NCBI GenBank assembly: GCA_031261145.1
Contig: JAISJX010000069.1
Coordinates: 1 to 5,612 of the forward strand
Source: Tannerella sp.
GTDB taxonomy: Bacteria; Bacteroidota; Bacteroidia; Bacteroidales; Tannerellaceae
Direction: 5' to 3'
DNA: 5,612 bases
Shown: positions 1 through 5,612 of the stretch, in pieces
Layout of the letters: each line of letters starts with the position of its first letter
How positions within the stretch are numbered: the stretch's first letter is position 1
Program-made: the position numbers and the translations under genes
Notes under the pieces: generated by a model
The model's input: the letters and a program-made list of their open reading frames with translations, nothing else
Database searches by the model: none
Told to the model about the DNA's origin: nothing

Positions 1-189
1 CAAATCAATTTTGTCCCTGAAAATGAGGTTGTTGATTTATGGCGAAAAGATTACGAAACGCTGCTCGAAACCTTTGTGTATGAAGAAAATGCAATTAAAT
101 TCGATGCGCTTTTATTGCGTTTAAAAGAGTTGAAACAACGTTTTCGGAGTTTAAATTTTGATGAAACATTTTTTGAAAATTTAAAATAA
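1..189 (+). CDS. 3' end of a probable AbiEii/AbiGii-type nucleotidyltransferase toxin
   Basis: Frame 1 is open from the window edge to a TAA, giving 62 C-terminal residues; the start lies outside the window. The tail has an acidic, aromatic segment (VVDLWRKDYETLLETFVYEE) followed by an amphipathic helix with FDALLLRLKELKQRFRSL. This resembles, from memory, the C-terminus of AbiEii/AbiGii-type nucleotidyltransferase toxins, where a 'Y..M...F.Y' stretch precedes an 'FD.L...L..L..R' helix. In that family the toxin modifies tRNA or other targets and is neutralised by an AbiEi-type antitoxin usually encoded just upstream. The catalytic nucleotidyltransferase motifs are not in the window, so the assignment rests on the tail alone. 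The segment is clearly more AT-rich than cvfB or glnN, fitting acquired DNA. It could be another helical protein. Confidence 0.5.
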   Translation, partial: QINFVPENEVVDLWRKDYETLLETFVYEENAIKFDALLLRLKELKQRFRSLNFDETFFENLK

Positions 190-197
190 ATTGAAAC

Positions 198-518
198 ATG
201 AAACGCTTATCATAAATTTTTTTCGCCTGCATTCTTGCCACCGCCGCATTGCAGGCACAGGATAACAAACTGGCTGAGCTGCTGACAGCGGCTCGCGAGG
301 CGTTTGACAGCGGCGAGTACAGTAAAACGCTGACCGTTGTGGCGCAAATAGAGGAGATAGTGGGCAGCCGTACAAAACCCGTGACGGCTTACTTGCGCAT
401 CTTGAGCCATTACCGCCTCAAGGAGTATGACAAGTGCATTTCGGCAGCCGAGGCTTACCTTGCCGACGGTCCCGCCGAAGACGAGACGCTGAACGAAATC
501 ATTCTATCCGGCCAATAA
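198..518 (+). pseudogene. Broken secreted TPR-like protein gene (stop in the signal peptide, 3' truncated)
   Basis: An ATG at 198, 8 nt after the preceding stop, opens a frame of 106 codons interrupted by TAA at 213-215 (codon 6). Read through that stop, the N-terminus is a good Sec signal peptide: MKRLS, the stop, then IFFACILATAALQA with a likely signal peptidase I cut before Q21. The mature part has two helix-turn-helix units resembling tetratricopeptide repeats, around AREAFDSGEYSKTL and YLRILSHYRLKEYDKCISAA, so it was probably an exported Bacteroidota protein of the TPR type. The frame ends at 516-518, where the DNA joins a HicB-like relic on the opposite strand, so the original 3' part appears lost. 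With the stop early and the end missing, I regard it as a dead gene. An internal TTG or other restart would lack the signal peptide. The original full-length function is not recognisable. Confidence 0.7.
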
Positions 519-585
519 AAGCCTCATCTTCTTCGCTGTACTTTACAGTTGCAATGAAATCTTTGTATTTTAATACGTTTTCCAT
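499..585 (-). pseudogene. N-terminal relic of a HicB-type antitoxin
   Basis: On the minus strand an ATG at 585-583 opens 28 codons ending in TGA at 501-499. The peptide begins MENVLKYKDFIATVKYSEED and continues EAFIGRIE. This matches the N-terminus of HicB-family antitoxins, which start with a short 'YK.F.A.V.YS.ED..F.G.I.GI' beta-hairpin domain that folds against or neutralises the HicA RNase. Normal HicB proteins continue into 'GI.D...F.G' and a C-terminal ribbon-helix-helix DNA-binding domain, for a total of about 70-130 residues. Here the match stops exactly where the TPR-like pseudogene on the other strand ends, so everything after about residue 28 was deleted. An AAAAAG stretch lies just upstream of the ATG as a possible ribosome site. 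No HicA frame is visible beside it. The relic is unlikely to function. Confidence 0.6.
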
Positions 586-623
586 AACTTTTTATCTATT
601 CATTAATTTCCGTTTATGCTTTT

Positions 624-808
624 AAATGACTATCCGCAATAATACCCCTAAATTTATGTTTTAAGTTGTCCTGCAAGGACGACATTTTGTATCGCCCCAT
701 GCGGGGCTTGGGCGGTGTTGTGCATCTATATCCGTAAGCTGCGCTACGCTTGCATACGGTTAATAAAATGTCGCCTCTGCGAGGCTTTTGAGTTGCGGAT
801 AGTCGTTA
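624..808. repeat. REP-like element: hairpin cluster bounded by inverted repeats
   Basis: A perfect 12-bp inverted repeat, GACTATCCGCAA at 628-639 and its complement at 793-804, brackets the element; pairing extends to 624 and 808 with two mismatches. Inside is a second perfect 9-bp inverted repeat, CGACATTTT at 680-688 and its complement at 765-773. Small hairpins sit at 668-680 (5-bp stem, GCA loop), 694-707 (GCCCC/GGGGC), 732-759 (CCGTA/TACGG, imperfect) and 773-785 (GCCTC/GAGGC). There is no coding potential. Such nested short GC-rich hairpins in intergenic DNA are the hallmark of REP/BIME-type sequences moved by IS200-like REP-associated tyrosine transposases (RAYT). The sequence is reminiscent of a repeat seen between genes in environmental Bacteroidota. 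No transposase is encoded here, so it would be non-autonomous. Whether it is multicopy cannot be seen from one window. Confidence 0.7.
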
Positions 809-855
809 TTTTAATGCGTTGTCTGAGTTGAAAGCATTTTATTTTCAGTGTTTTG

Positions 856-942
856 CGGAAAGAGGGGGATTCGAACCCCCGGTACAGTTTCCCGTACGAC
901 AGTTTAGCAAACTGTTGGTTTCAGCCACTCACCCATCTTTCC
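856..942 (-). tRNA. tRNA-Ser (anticodon GCT)
   Basis: The minus strand folds as a class II tRNA of 87 nt. The acceptor stem pairs GGAAAGA (942-936) with TCTTTCC (863-857), followed by discriminator G at 856. The T arm is five G:C pairs around TTCGAAT (864-880). The anticodon stem ACAGT/ACTGT encloses the loop TTGCTAA, with anticodon GCT at 908-906 decoding AGC and AGU. A long variable arm, GTAC.../...GTAC, lies at 882-897 and is diagnostic of serine tRNA. The 3' CCA is not encoded; the bases after the discriminator are CAA. A Bacteroidota-type promoter lies upstream at 984-1014. The 3' end faces the accessory, decayed region on the left. Confidence 0.97.
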
Positions 943-983
943 TTTTTTTTTGACGTTGTGCTGAATCTCTCTAAAAAGCGGTG

Positions 984-1014
984 CAAATATACGGCATATT
1001 TTCAAATCTGCAAA
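984..1014 (-). promoter_or_regulatory. Promoter of tRNA-Ser
   Basis: Read on the minus strand, TTTG at 1014-1011 is followed after 19 nt by TATATTTG at 991-984. These match the Bacteroidota primary-sigma elements (-33 TTTG, -7 TAnnTTTG). Transcription would start near 978 and give a leader of about 35 nt before the tRNA 5' end at 942. Confidence 0.75.
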
Positions 1015-1055
1015 CTTTTCTTTCAATGTATTTTTTCTGCAATGAAAAAAACTTA

Positions 1056-1087
1056 TTTGCCGGTTTCATGGATTATTCTTATTTTTG
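1056..1087 (+). promoter_or_regulatory. Promoter of the cvfB-like gene
   Basis: TTTG at 1056-1059 and TATTTTTG at 1080-1087 are separated by 20 nt, matching the Bacteroidota -33/-7 arrangement. A start of transcription around 1093-1095 would lie downstream of the ATG at 1042. It would leave a leader of only about 17 nt carrying GGAG at 1101-1104, which supports translation from the TTG at 1111. The AT-rich context makes chance matches possible. Confidence 0.55.
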
Positions 1088-1110
1088 TTGGATTAAAAAA
1101 GGAGTATCTC

Positions 1111-1947
1111 TTGGAAATAGGAAAGTATAATACACTCAGAGTGGTGAAGACCGTCGATTTCGGCGTCTATCTGGATGGTGGGAACGGGCTGGAAATCTTG
1201 CTCCCTACACGTTATGTGCCGGATGATTGCAACGTGGATGACGAGCTAAAAGTCTTTATTTATCACGACAATGAAGGGCGATTGATCGCCACAACCCTTC
1301 AGCCGTTGGCGACGGTGGGCGAGTTTCAGTGGATGAAAGTGAAAGAAGTATCCGATGCGGGTGCGTTTCTGGATTGGGGGCTGATGAAAGATTTGCTGGT
1401 ACCCTTCCGCGAACAGAAAAAGACGATGGAAGTGGGGCGACGGTATCTGGTCTATGTCTATCTGGATTTTGTCACCCGGCGGGTTGTGGCATCCGCCCGC
1501 ATTGATAAGTTCCTGGATAATGTGCCGCCGGACTATGAACGGAATCAGGAAGTAAACCTGATTGTTGCGGAGGAGACGGAGATTGGTTATAAAGTGATTA
1601 TCAATAATCTGCATTGGGGATTAGTCTATCATAACGAAGTTTTCCGTATGCTCTCCAAAGGCGAAAAGCTGAAAGGATACATCAAGGAAGTGCGTGAAGA
1701 TGAGAAGATAGACGTTAGCATTTATCCGTTAGGTTATGGAAAAGTGGATGGCATTGCCCAGCACATCCTGCTGGTGCTGAAACAAAACGGCGGATACCTG
1801 CCGGTGCACGATAAGAGCGATACCGGCGAGATTTACGCTCTCTTTGCCTGTAGCAAGAAAAGTTTCAAAAAAGCAATCGGCGCGTTGTACAAGCAGCAGT
1901 TCATCTCGTTGGAAAGAGACGGGATACGCTTGACGGATGGCGAATAG
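1111..1947 (+). CDS. cvfB: CvfB/YitL-family S1-domain RNA-binding protein
   Basis: The product is 278 residues from a TTG start, about the usual length for Bacteroidota members. Three S1-like OB-fold regions are visible: about residues 1-63 (IGKYNTLRVVKTVDFGVYLD), 70-137 (VKEVSDAGAFLDWGLMKDLLVP) and 150-215. A winged-helix domain follows at about 220-275 (KVDGIAQHILLVLKQNGGYLPV). This S1-S1-S1-winged-helix order defines the CvfB (conserved virulence factor B)/YitL family, cytoplasmic RNA-binding regulators whose role in Bacteroidota is not well defined. The TTG at 1111 is preferred because GGAG at 1101-1104 sits 6 nt upstream, the domain begins immediately, and a promoter at 1056-1087 would exclude the ATG at 1042. 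The frame stays open back to 853, but that part is antisense to tRNA-Ser. The gene is divergent from the tRNA and convergent with glnN. The family call is solid; the symbol is by homology only. Confidence 0.88.
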   Translation: MEIGKYNTLRVVKTVDFGVYLDGGNGLEILLPTRYVPDDCNVDDELKVFIYHDNEGRLIATTLQPLATVGEFQWMKVKEVSDAGAFLDWGLMKDLLVPFREQKKTMEVGRRYLVYVYLDFVTRRVVASARIDKFLDNVPPDYERNQEVNLIVAEETEIGYKVIINNLHWGLVYHNEVFRMLSKGEKLKGYIKEVREDEKIDVSIYPLGYGKVDGIAQHILLVLKQNGGYLPVHDKSDTGEIYALFACSKKSFKKAIGALYKQQFISLERDGIRLTDGE

Positions 1948-1955
1948 AAAATAAA

Positions 1956-1989
1956 ACAGAGACGTGCCACATCCGTGACACGCCTCTGT
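1956..1989 (-). terminator. Intrinsic terminator of glnN (possibly shared with the cvfB-like gene)
   Basis: An 11-bp stem with one mismatch pairs ACAGAGACGTG at 1956-1966 with CACGCCTCTGT at 1979-1989, with a further CAC/GTG pair inside the loop. On the minus strand it is followed by TTTTATTTT, as expected for a rho-independent terminator about 20 nt after the glnN stop. On the plus strand the downstream sequence is not T-rich, so stopping cvfB-like transcripts there would be less efficient. Confidence 0.75.
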
Positions 1990-2010
1990 ACCTTAATAAA
2001 GAACAGACTG

Positions 2011-4206
2011 TTATCTAATAAATAACAATTCACGATATTTGGGCAAAGTCCACATTTCGTCGTCCACAATCAATTCGAGTTTGTCGGCGTGATAGCGGAT
2101 TACGTCGAAATAAGGCAGGACGGCGTCATGATAAGCGATGGCTTTATCATATTCATGCTCAATCCTATTGGCGACTCTGCGAGCGTCCACCATATCATCG
2201 ACGTTTTTCTTAATCGTCGCAATATGTTTAGAAATTTCTTCTACCAAAGAGGAATCTATCGCGGAAAGTTCTTTCGCTTTTTCTTCGGGATAAATCTTCT
2301 TAATCTTATAGAGATTATCCAACAGGAGCGACTGGTAGCGAGTGGCAATCGGAATGATATGATTGACAGCCAGATCACCTAATACACGCGCTTCAATCTG
2401 GATTTTCTTCGTGTAGAGTTCCCATTTCACTTCGTTACGGGCGTGTAACTCTACTTCGGTTAATACCTTGGTGGAAGTGAACAACTTGATGCTTTCTTCC
2501 GAGGTATATGCCTTGAGAATATCCGGAACGGACGTTTCGCAGTCCAGGCCACGCACTTTGGCTTCCTCTTTCCATTCGTCGCTGTAGCCGTTTCCGTCAA
2601 AGCGGATGGGTTTCGATATTTTGATGTATTCTTTCAATACTTCAAAGATTGCTTTATCTTTGCTGGCGCCGGTTTTGATTTTGGAGTCAACAGAGGCTTT
2701 AAATTCTTTCAACTGGGCGGCTACGGCGGTATTCAGGGCCGTCATGGCTGACGAACAGTTGGCCGATGAACCTACGGCGCGGAACTCAAAACGGTTTCCT
2801 GTAAAGGCAAACGGCGAAGTACGGTTCCGGTCGGTATTGTCGAGCAATACTTCGGGTATATGGGCGATGCCTAAACTCAGTTTCTTTTTTTCGTTCACCA
2901 CAATCGCCTGTTCGGTCGTACTTTTTTCCAGCGTATCAAGAATGGTAGTCAGTTGTGTACCTAAGAATGCGGAAATGATGGCGGGAGGCGCTTCGTTGGC
3001 GCCCAGACGGTGTGCGTTGGTTGCCGAACTGATAGACGCCTTCAACAGCGCATTGTTTTTAAACACAGCCATCAGGGTATTCACCAAGAACGTCACAAAC
3101 TGGAGGTTTTCTTCCGGCGTTTTACCCGGCGTAAATAAACCGACTCCCGTATCTGTTCCCAGCGACCAGTTGTTATGTTTTCCCGAACCGTTGATGCCGG
3201 CGAATGGTTTTTCGTGCAACAGCAGGCGGAAACCATGGCGGCGGGATACTTTTTTCATGATGGCCATAATCAATAAGTTCTGGTCAACGGACAAGTTCGT
3301 TTCGCCGAAGATGGGCGCTAACTCGAACTGGTTGGGCGCTACCTCGTTGTGACGGGTTTTCAATGGAATACCGTATTTGTAGCCTTCAAATTCCAAATCT
3401 TTCATAAAAGAAGTGACACGGCTTGGAATCGCTCCGAAATAATGGTCTTCCAACTGTTGGTTTTAAGCCGATACGTGACCGAGCAACGTTCTTCCGGTGA
3501 GAAGCAAATCCGGGCGGGTGGCGAACAAACCTTCGTCTATCAGGAAATATTCCTGTTCCCAACCTAAATAGGAGTAAACTTTCTTCACGTTCGGGTCGAA
3601 ATAGTGGCATACGGCTGTTGCGGCGTCATCTACGGCTTTTAAGGCTTTCAATAACGGCGCTTTCAGGTCGAGTGCATCACCGGTATAGGAGATAAAGATC
3701 GTGGGGATGCAAAGCGTATCGTCTATCACAAAAGCGGGCGACGACGGATCCCAGGCGGTATAACCACGCGCTTCAAAAGTGCTTCGGATACCTCCGCTGG
3801 GGAAGCTCGATGCATCAGGTTCCTGTTGAGCCAGCAGCTTGCCGGAGAACTCTTCGATGATATTCTCGCCGGGGCCGTTTTCATAATCAATAAATGAATC
3901 ATGTTTCTGCGCCGTACCGTCGGTCAGCGGTTGAAACCAGTGCGTGTAATGGGTTGCGCCCAACTCTGTAGCCCACATTTTCATGCCGGTAGCTACATCG
4001 TCTGCGATGTTCCTGTCTAATGTCTCTCCTTTGTTGATAGCGCCTTTGATGGCTTTCAACACATCTTTCGACAGATATTTCGCCATCGTGGAAAAGGTGA
4101 AAACGTATTTCCCGTAAAAATCGGAAATAAACTTGGCCGGAGCCGGTACATCAAGCGCTTTTTTCTTAAACGCTTCTTCTACTGCATTAAATCTTAGTGT
4201 ACTCAT
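2011..4206 (-). pseudogene. glnN: Type III glutamine synthetase with an in-frame TAA at codon 248
   Basis: GlnN makes glutamine from glutamate, ammonium and ATP in the cytoplasm as a large oligomer. The frame spans 731 codons, about the usual 725-730 for GSIII, and ends in the typical KYRELLF tail. The N-terminal GSIII region has HYTHWFQPLTDGTAQKHD (86-103) and QQEPDASSFPSGG (127-139); GWEQEYFL follows at 215-222. Catalytic-domain motifs are NEVAPNQFELAP (287-298), NGSGKHNNWSL (339-349), HRLGANEAPPA (399-409) and DRNRTSPFAFTGNRFEFR (459-476). All are intact. TAA at 3465-3463 interrupts GHVSA/NQQLEDHYFG, where relatives have SSAK(D/N)QQLEDHYFG. A single A-to-T change of a lysine AAA explains it. 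Without suppression the product is a 247-residue fragment lacking the catalytic core. The gene lies 25 nt after asnA, probably in the same operon, with AAAAAGG just before its ATG. Recent nonsense mutation or sequencing error cannot be told apart here. Confidence 0.9.
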
Positions 4207-4231
4207 ACCTTTTTAATAAAAATTTGGTTGG

Positions 4232-5266
4232 TTATTTTAAAATTATATTATTTTTTTTACATTGTTCAATCATTTCGTCAGCCCAGAGTGAAGCTTGTAC
4301 TTCGCCGATATGGGCGCAACGCAGAAAATACATACAAAGGCGTGATTGACCGATACCTCCACCGATGGACAGGGGGATTTCGTCGTTCAACAACGCTTTA
4401 TGGAAAGTAAGCGTCCGGCGTTCCGGACAATTTTCCAACTCAAGCTGCCGGAGCAATGCTTGTTTATCAACGCGGATTCCCATGGATGAAATCTCGAACG
4501 AATTTTCGAGGATAGGATTCCAGAGGATAATGTCGCCGTTCAGACCCTGACGCCCGTTGCCTGTAGCGGTTGACCAGTCGTCGTAATCCGGGGCGCGACC
4601 GTCATGTTTCTCGCCGTTCGCCAGTTTACCGCCGATACCGGTGATAAAGATGGCGCCGTATTTTTTAGCCGCTTCGTATTCCCTTTCCCGGGGCGAAAGC
4701 GCGGGATATTCAGCCAGCAAGTCTTCCGAGTAAAGATACGTGATCTTATCCGGCAGAATAGGGATGATTTGAGGAAATAACCGGTACGTTTCCTGCTCGA
4801 TAGCTTTCACTACGGCGTAAATCTTATCCACAACCGACCGCAGGAAATTGAGATTCCGGTCTTCGGCATTGATGGTCAGTTCCCAGTCCCACTGATCCAC
4901 GTAGAGCGAGTGGATATTATCCAGTTCTTCGTCGGCGCGGATGGCGTTCATATCGGTGTAAAGTCCGTATCCGGCGGGAACCTTGTAGGCGCCCAGCTTC
5001 ATCCGTTTCCATTTGGCTAATGAATGAACCACTTCGGCTTTGCGGTTGTCGATGTCTTTGACGGGAAACGAAACAGCCCGTTCGGTTCCGTTCAGGTCAT
5101 CGTTGATACCGGTGCCGGAAAAAACAAACAGCGGCGCGGTTACACGGCGTAGATTTAACGACTTCAGGAACTCATCCTGAAATAGATTTTTCAACACTTT
5201 GATTGCTCCCTCCATCTCTTCGGGATGCAGTGTCGGTTGATAATTCGTTGGAATGTAGAGTCTCAT
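4232..5266 (-). CDS. asnA: Aspartate--ammonia ligase (AsnA-type asparagine synthetase)
   Basis: AsnA (EC 6.3.1.1) makes asparagine from aspartate and free ammonia with ATP going to AMP and pyrophosphate. It is a class II aminoacyl-tRNA-synthetase-like fold, cytoplasmic and dimeric. The 344 residues match the usual 330-345. Family motifs are all present in order: GTGINDDLNG (51-60), VHSLAKWKR (80-88), AGYGLYTDMNAIR (98-110), DQWDWE (124-129), GEKHDGRAPDYDDW (218-231), FEISSMGIRVD (257-267) and the ATP-site GGGIGQSR (302-309). The ATG at 5266 gives the normal N-terminus (MRLYIPTNYQPTLHPEE). The upstream sequence is AT-rich without a clear Shine-Dalgarno, as is common in Bacteroidota. It lies between amt and glnN on the same strand, fitting a nitrogen-assimilation unit. 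No defect is visible. Confidence 0.97.
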   Translation of the reverse strand: MRLYIPTNYQPTLHPEEMEGAIKVLKNLFQDEFLKSLNLRRVTAPLFVFSGTGINDDLNGTERAVSFPVKDIDNRKAEVVHSLAKWKRMKLGAYKVPAGYGLYTDMNAIRADEELDNIHSLYVDQWDWELTINAEDRNLNFLRSVVDKIYAVVKAIEQETYRLFPQIIPILPDKITYLYSEDLLAEYPALSPREREYEAAKKYGAIFITGIGGKLANGEKHDGRAPDYDDWSTATGNGRQGLNGDIILWNPILENSFEISSMGIRVDKQALLRQLELENCPERRTLTFHKALLNDEIPLSIGGGIGQSRLCMYFLRCAHIGEVQASLWADEMIEQCKKNNIILK

Positions 5267-5320
5267 TTAATTAATAATTTTATATTCGTATTTTTTATTA
5301 TTTTACATTCGATTTAGTTA

Positions 5321-5357
5321 TACATTTGCCGGGAAAACAAATTCCCCGACAAATGTA
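5321..5357. promoter_or_regulatory. Palindrome with opposed TACATTTG boxes between amt and asnA
   Basis: TACATTTG at 5321-5328 pairs perfectly with its complement at 5350-5357. Pairing continues inward after one mismatch (C5330-G5333 with C5345-G5348) and, past a bulged C, two more pairs, leaving a 6-nt loop AACAAA. Both arms read TACATTTG outward-in, so each strand carries a perfect Bacteroidota -7 box (TAnnTTTG). The minus-strand copy would start transcription near 5343, about 77 nt before asnA. No good -33 TTTG is found at 17-23 nt for either copy. It could instead be an operator or a hairpin at the 3' end of amt mRNA. Confidence 0.5.
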
Positions 5358-5359
5358 GT

Positions 5360-5402
5360 GTTTCCTGTTGAGATGTGATAGTAAACAGGGAAACTTTTTT
5401 TT
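5360..5402 (+). terminator. Terminator-like hairpin with T8 tail, plus-strand sense, at the amt 3' end
   Basis: GTTTCCTGTT at 5360-5369 pairs with AACAGGGAAAC at 5384-5394 (10 pairs, one bulged G, 14-nt loop), followed directly by eight T at 5395-5402. By form it is a rho-independent terminator for plus-strand transcription. No plus-strand gene precedes it; amt and asnA both run on the minus strand. Read on the minus strand the hairpin follows the amt stop, but without a T tract after it, so it would serve amt as a 3' stabilising hairpin at best. Confidence 0.5.
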
Positions 5403-5612
5403 AATTATAGGATGTTTCACCATGTTCATAGATGTCCAATCCTTCTTCTTCTTCTCTCGGAGACACCCGTACGCCTACCGTTTTATCAACGAGATAGAAA
5501 AGAATCGCAGTCAGAATGGCGCTGTATGCAATCGTGGCTAACGTTGCGATGACCTGCACGCCCAACTGGTGCCAGTCGCCATAGAGCGCACCCTGCACGC
5601 CGCCTTCGCCGG
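5401..5612 (-). CDS. amt: Ammonium transporter, C-terminal part
   Basis: The minus-strand frame is open from the window edge to TAA at 5403-5401 and gives 69 C-terminal residues; the start and most membrane helices lie beyond 5612. It begins GEGGVQGALYGDWHQLGVQ, continues into the last transmembrane helix (VIATLATIAYSAILTAILFYLV) and ends in the cytoplasmic tail VGVRVSPREEEEGLDIYEHGETSYN. The tail motif 'G.RV..EEE..GLD...HGE.AY' is characteristic of Amt/MEP/Rh-family ammonium channels of the inner membrane, where it couples the subunits of the trimer and contacts PII (GlnB/GlnK) regulators. It lies upstream of asnA and glnN on the same strand, matching a role in supplying ammonium to both. 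The 134-nt gap to asnA carries two hairpins, so co-transcription is uncertain. Confidence 0.93.
   Translation of the reverse strand, partial: GEGGVQGALYGDWHQLGVQVIATLATIAYSAILTAILFYLVDKTVGVRVSPREEEEGLDIYEHGETSYN

Noticed and set aside
434..625. Plus-strand open frame of 63 codons running across the pseudogene junction.
   Set aside because: It overlaps the TPR relic out of frame and the HicB relic antisense, and its translation is low-complexity with no domain.
853..1110. N-terminal extension of the cvfB-like protein in the longest open frame.
   Set aside because: It is the antisense of tRNA-Ser and its promoter region, has no family similarity, and the gene's own promoter lies inside it.
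1246..1614. Minus-strand open frame of 122 codons.
   Set aside because: It is antisense to the S1 domains of the cvfB-like gene, with no sensible start signal or domain.
2606..3352. Long plus-strand open frame of 248 codons.
   Set aside because: It is antisense to the highly conserved catalytic domain of glnN and has no recognisable domain; a codon-bias shadow.
2011..3453. A separate functional gene restarting at TTG 3453 after the glnN stop.
   Set aside because: The TTG encodes the conserved leucine of QQLEDHYFG, has no ribosome site before it, and the product would lack the N-terminal third of GSIII. It is the 3' part of one interrupted gene.
213..3465. Reassignment of TAA to a sense codon, suggested by two internal TAA codons.
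   Set aside because: TAA ends the AbiEii-like, glnN, asnA and amt frames exactly at family-typical C-termini, and the intact cvfB-like and asnA genes contain no internal TAA. It clearly functions as stop here.
1..5612. CRISPR arrays, riboswitches or insertion sequences with transposase genes.
   Set aside because: No regularly spaced repeats, no recognisable riboswitch aptamer and no transposase frame were seen on either strand.

Overview
The window looks like a chromosomal segment of a Bacteroidota bacterium, most likely order Bacteroidales. Three things support this: a type III glutamine synthetase beside an AsnA-type asparagine synthetase and an Amt transporter, all with Bacteroidales-like sequences; promoter elements of the Bacteroidota form (TTTG, about 19-20 nt, TAnnTTTG); and mostly AT-rich, weakly Shine-Dalgarno gene starts. 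Genus and species cannot be read from the window.

Left part (1-855) is accessory and decayed. It holds the 3' end of a gene resembling an AbiEii/AbiGii-type nucleotidyltransferase toxin. Next comes a broken secreted TPR-like gene with a stop codon inside its signal peptide and a lost 3' end. Head-on to that is a 28-codon relic of a HicB-type antitoxin. Last is a REP-like hairpin cluster bounded by a 12-bp perfect inverted repeat. All of this lies directly beyond the 3' end of a tRNA-Ser(GCT) gene, a common place for integrated elements to sit.

Middle part (856-1990) holds tRNA-Ser(GCT) on the minus strand and, divergently, a CvfB/YitL-type S1-domain RNA-binding protein on the plus strand. 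Each has a recognisable Bacteroidota promoter in the gap between them. The cvfB-like gene most plausibly starts at a TTG codon at 1111, far inside the longest open frame, which runs antisense through the tRNA. A hairpin between the convergent cvfB-like and glnN genes looks like a terminator for glnN.

Right part (2011-5612) is a minus-strand ammonium-assimilation block in transcription order amt (3' end only), asnA, glnN. Amt would take up ammonium, AsnA would use it to make asparagine from aspartate, and GlnN would use it to make glutamine from glutamate. glnN is full length in one reading frame except for a TAA at codon 248, where relatives have lysine. It is therefore a very recent pseudogene, a strain-level nonsense allele or a sequencing error. 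The amt-asnA gap contains two consecutive stem-loops with promoter-like boxes in the arms, the least explained structure in the window.

I see no complete novel multi-gene system. The points most worth checking are the two in-frame TAA codons, the TPR/HicB junction, the REP-like element and the amt-asnA intergenic hairpins.
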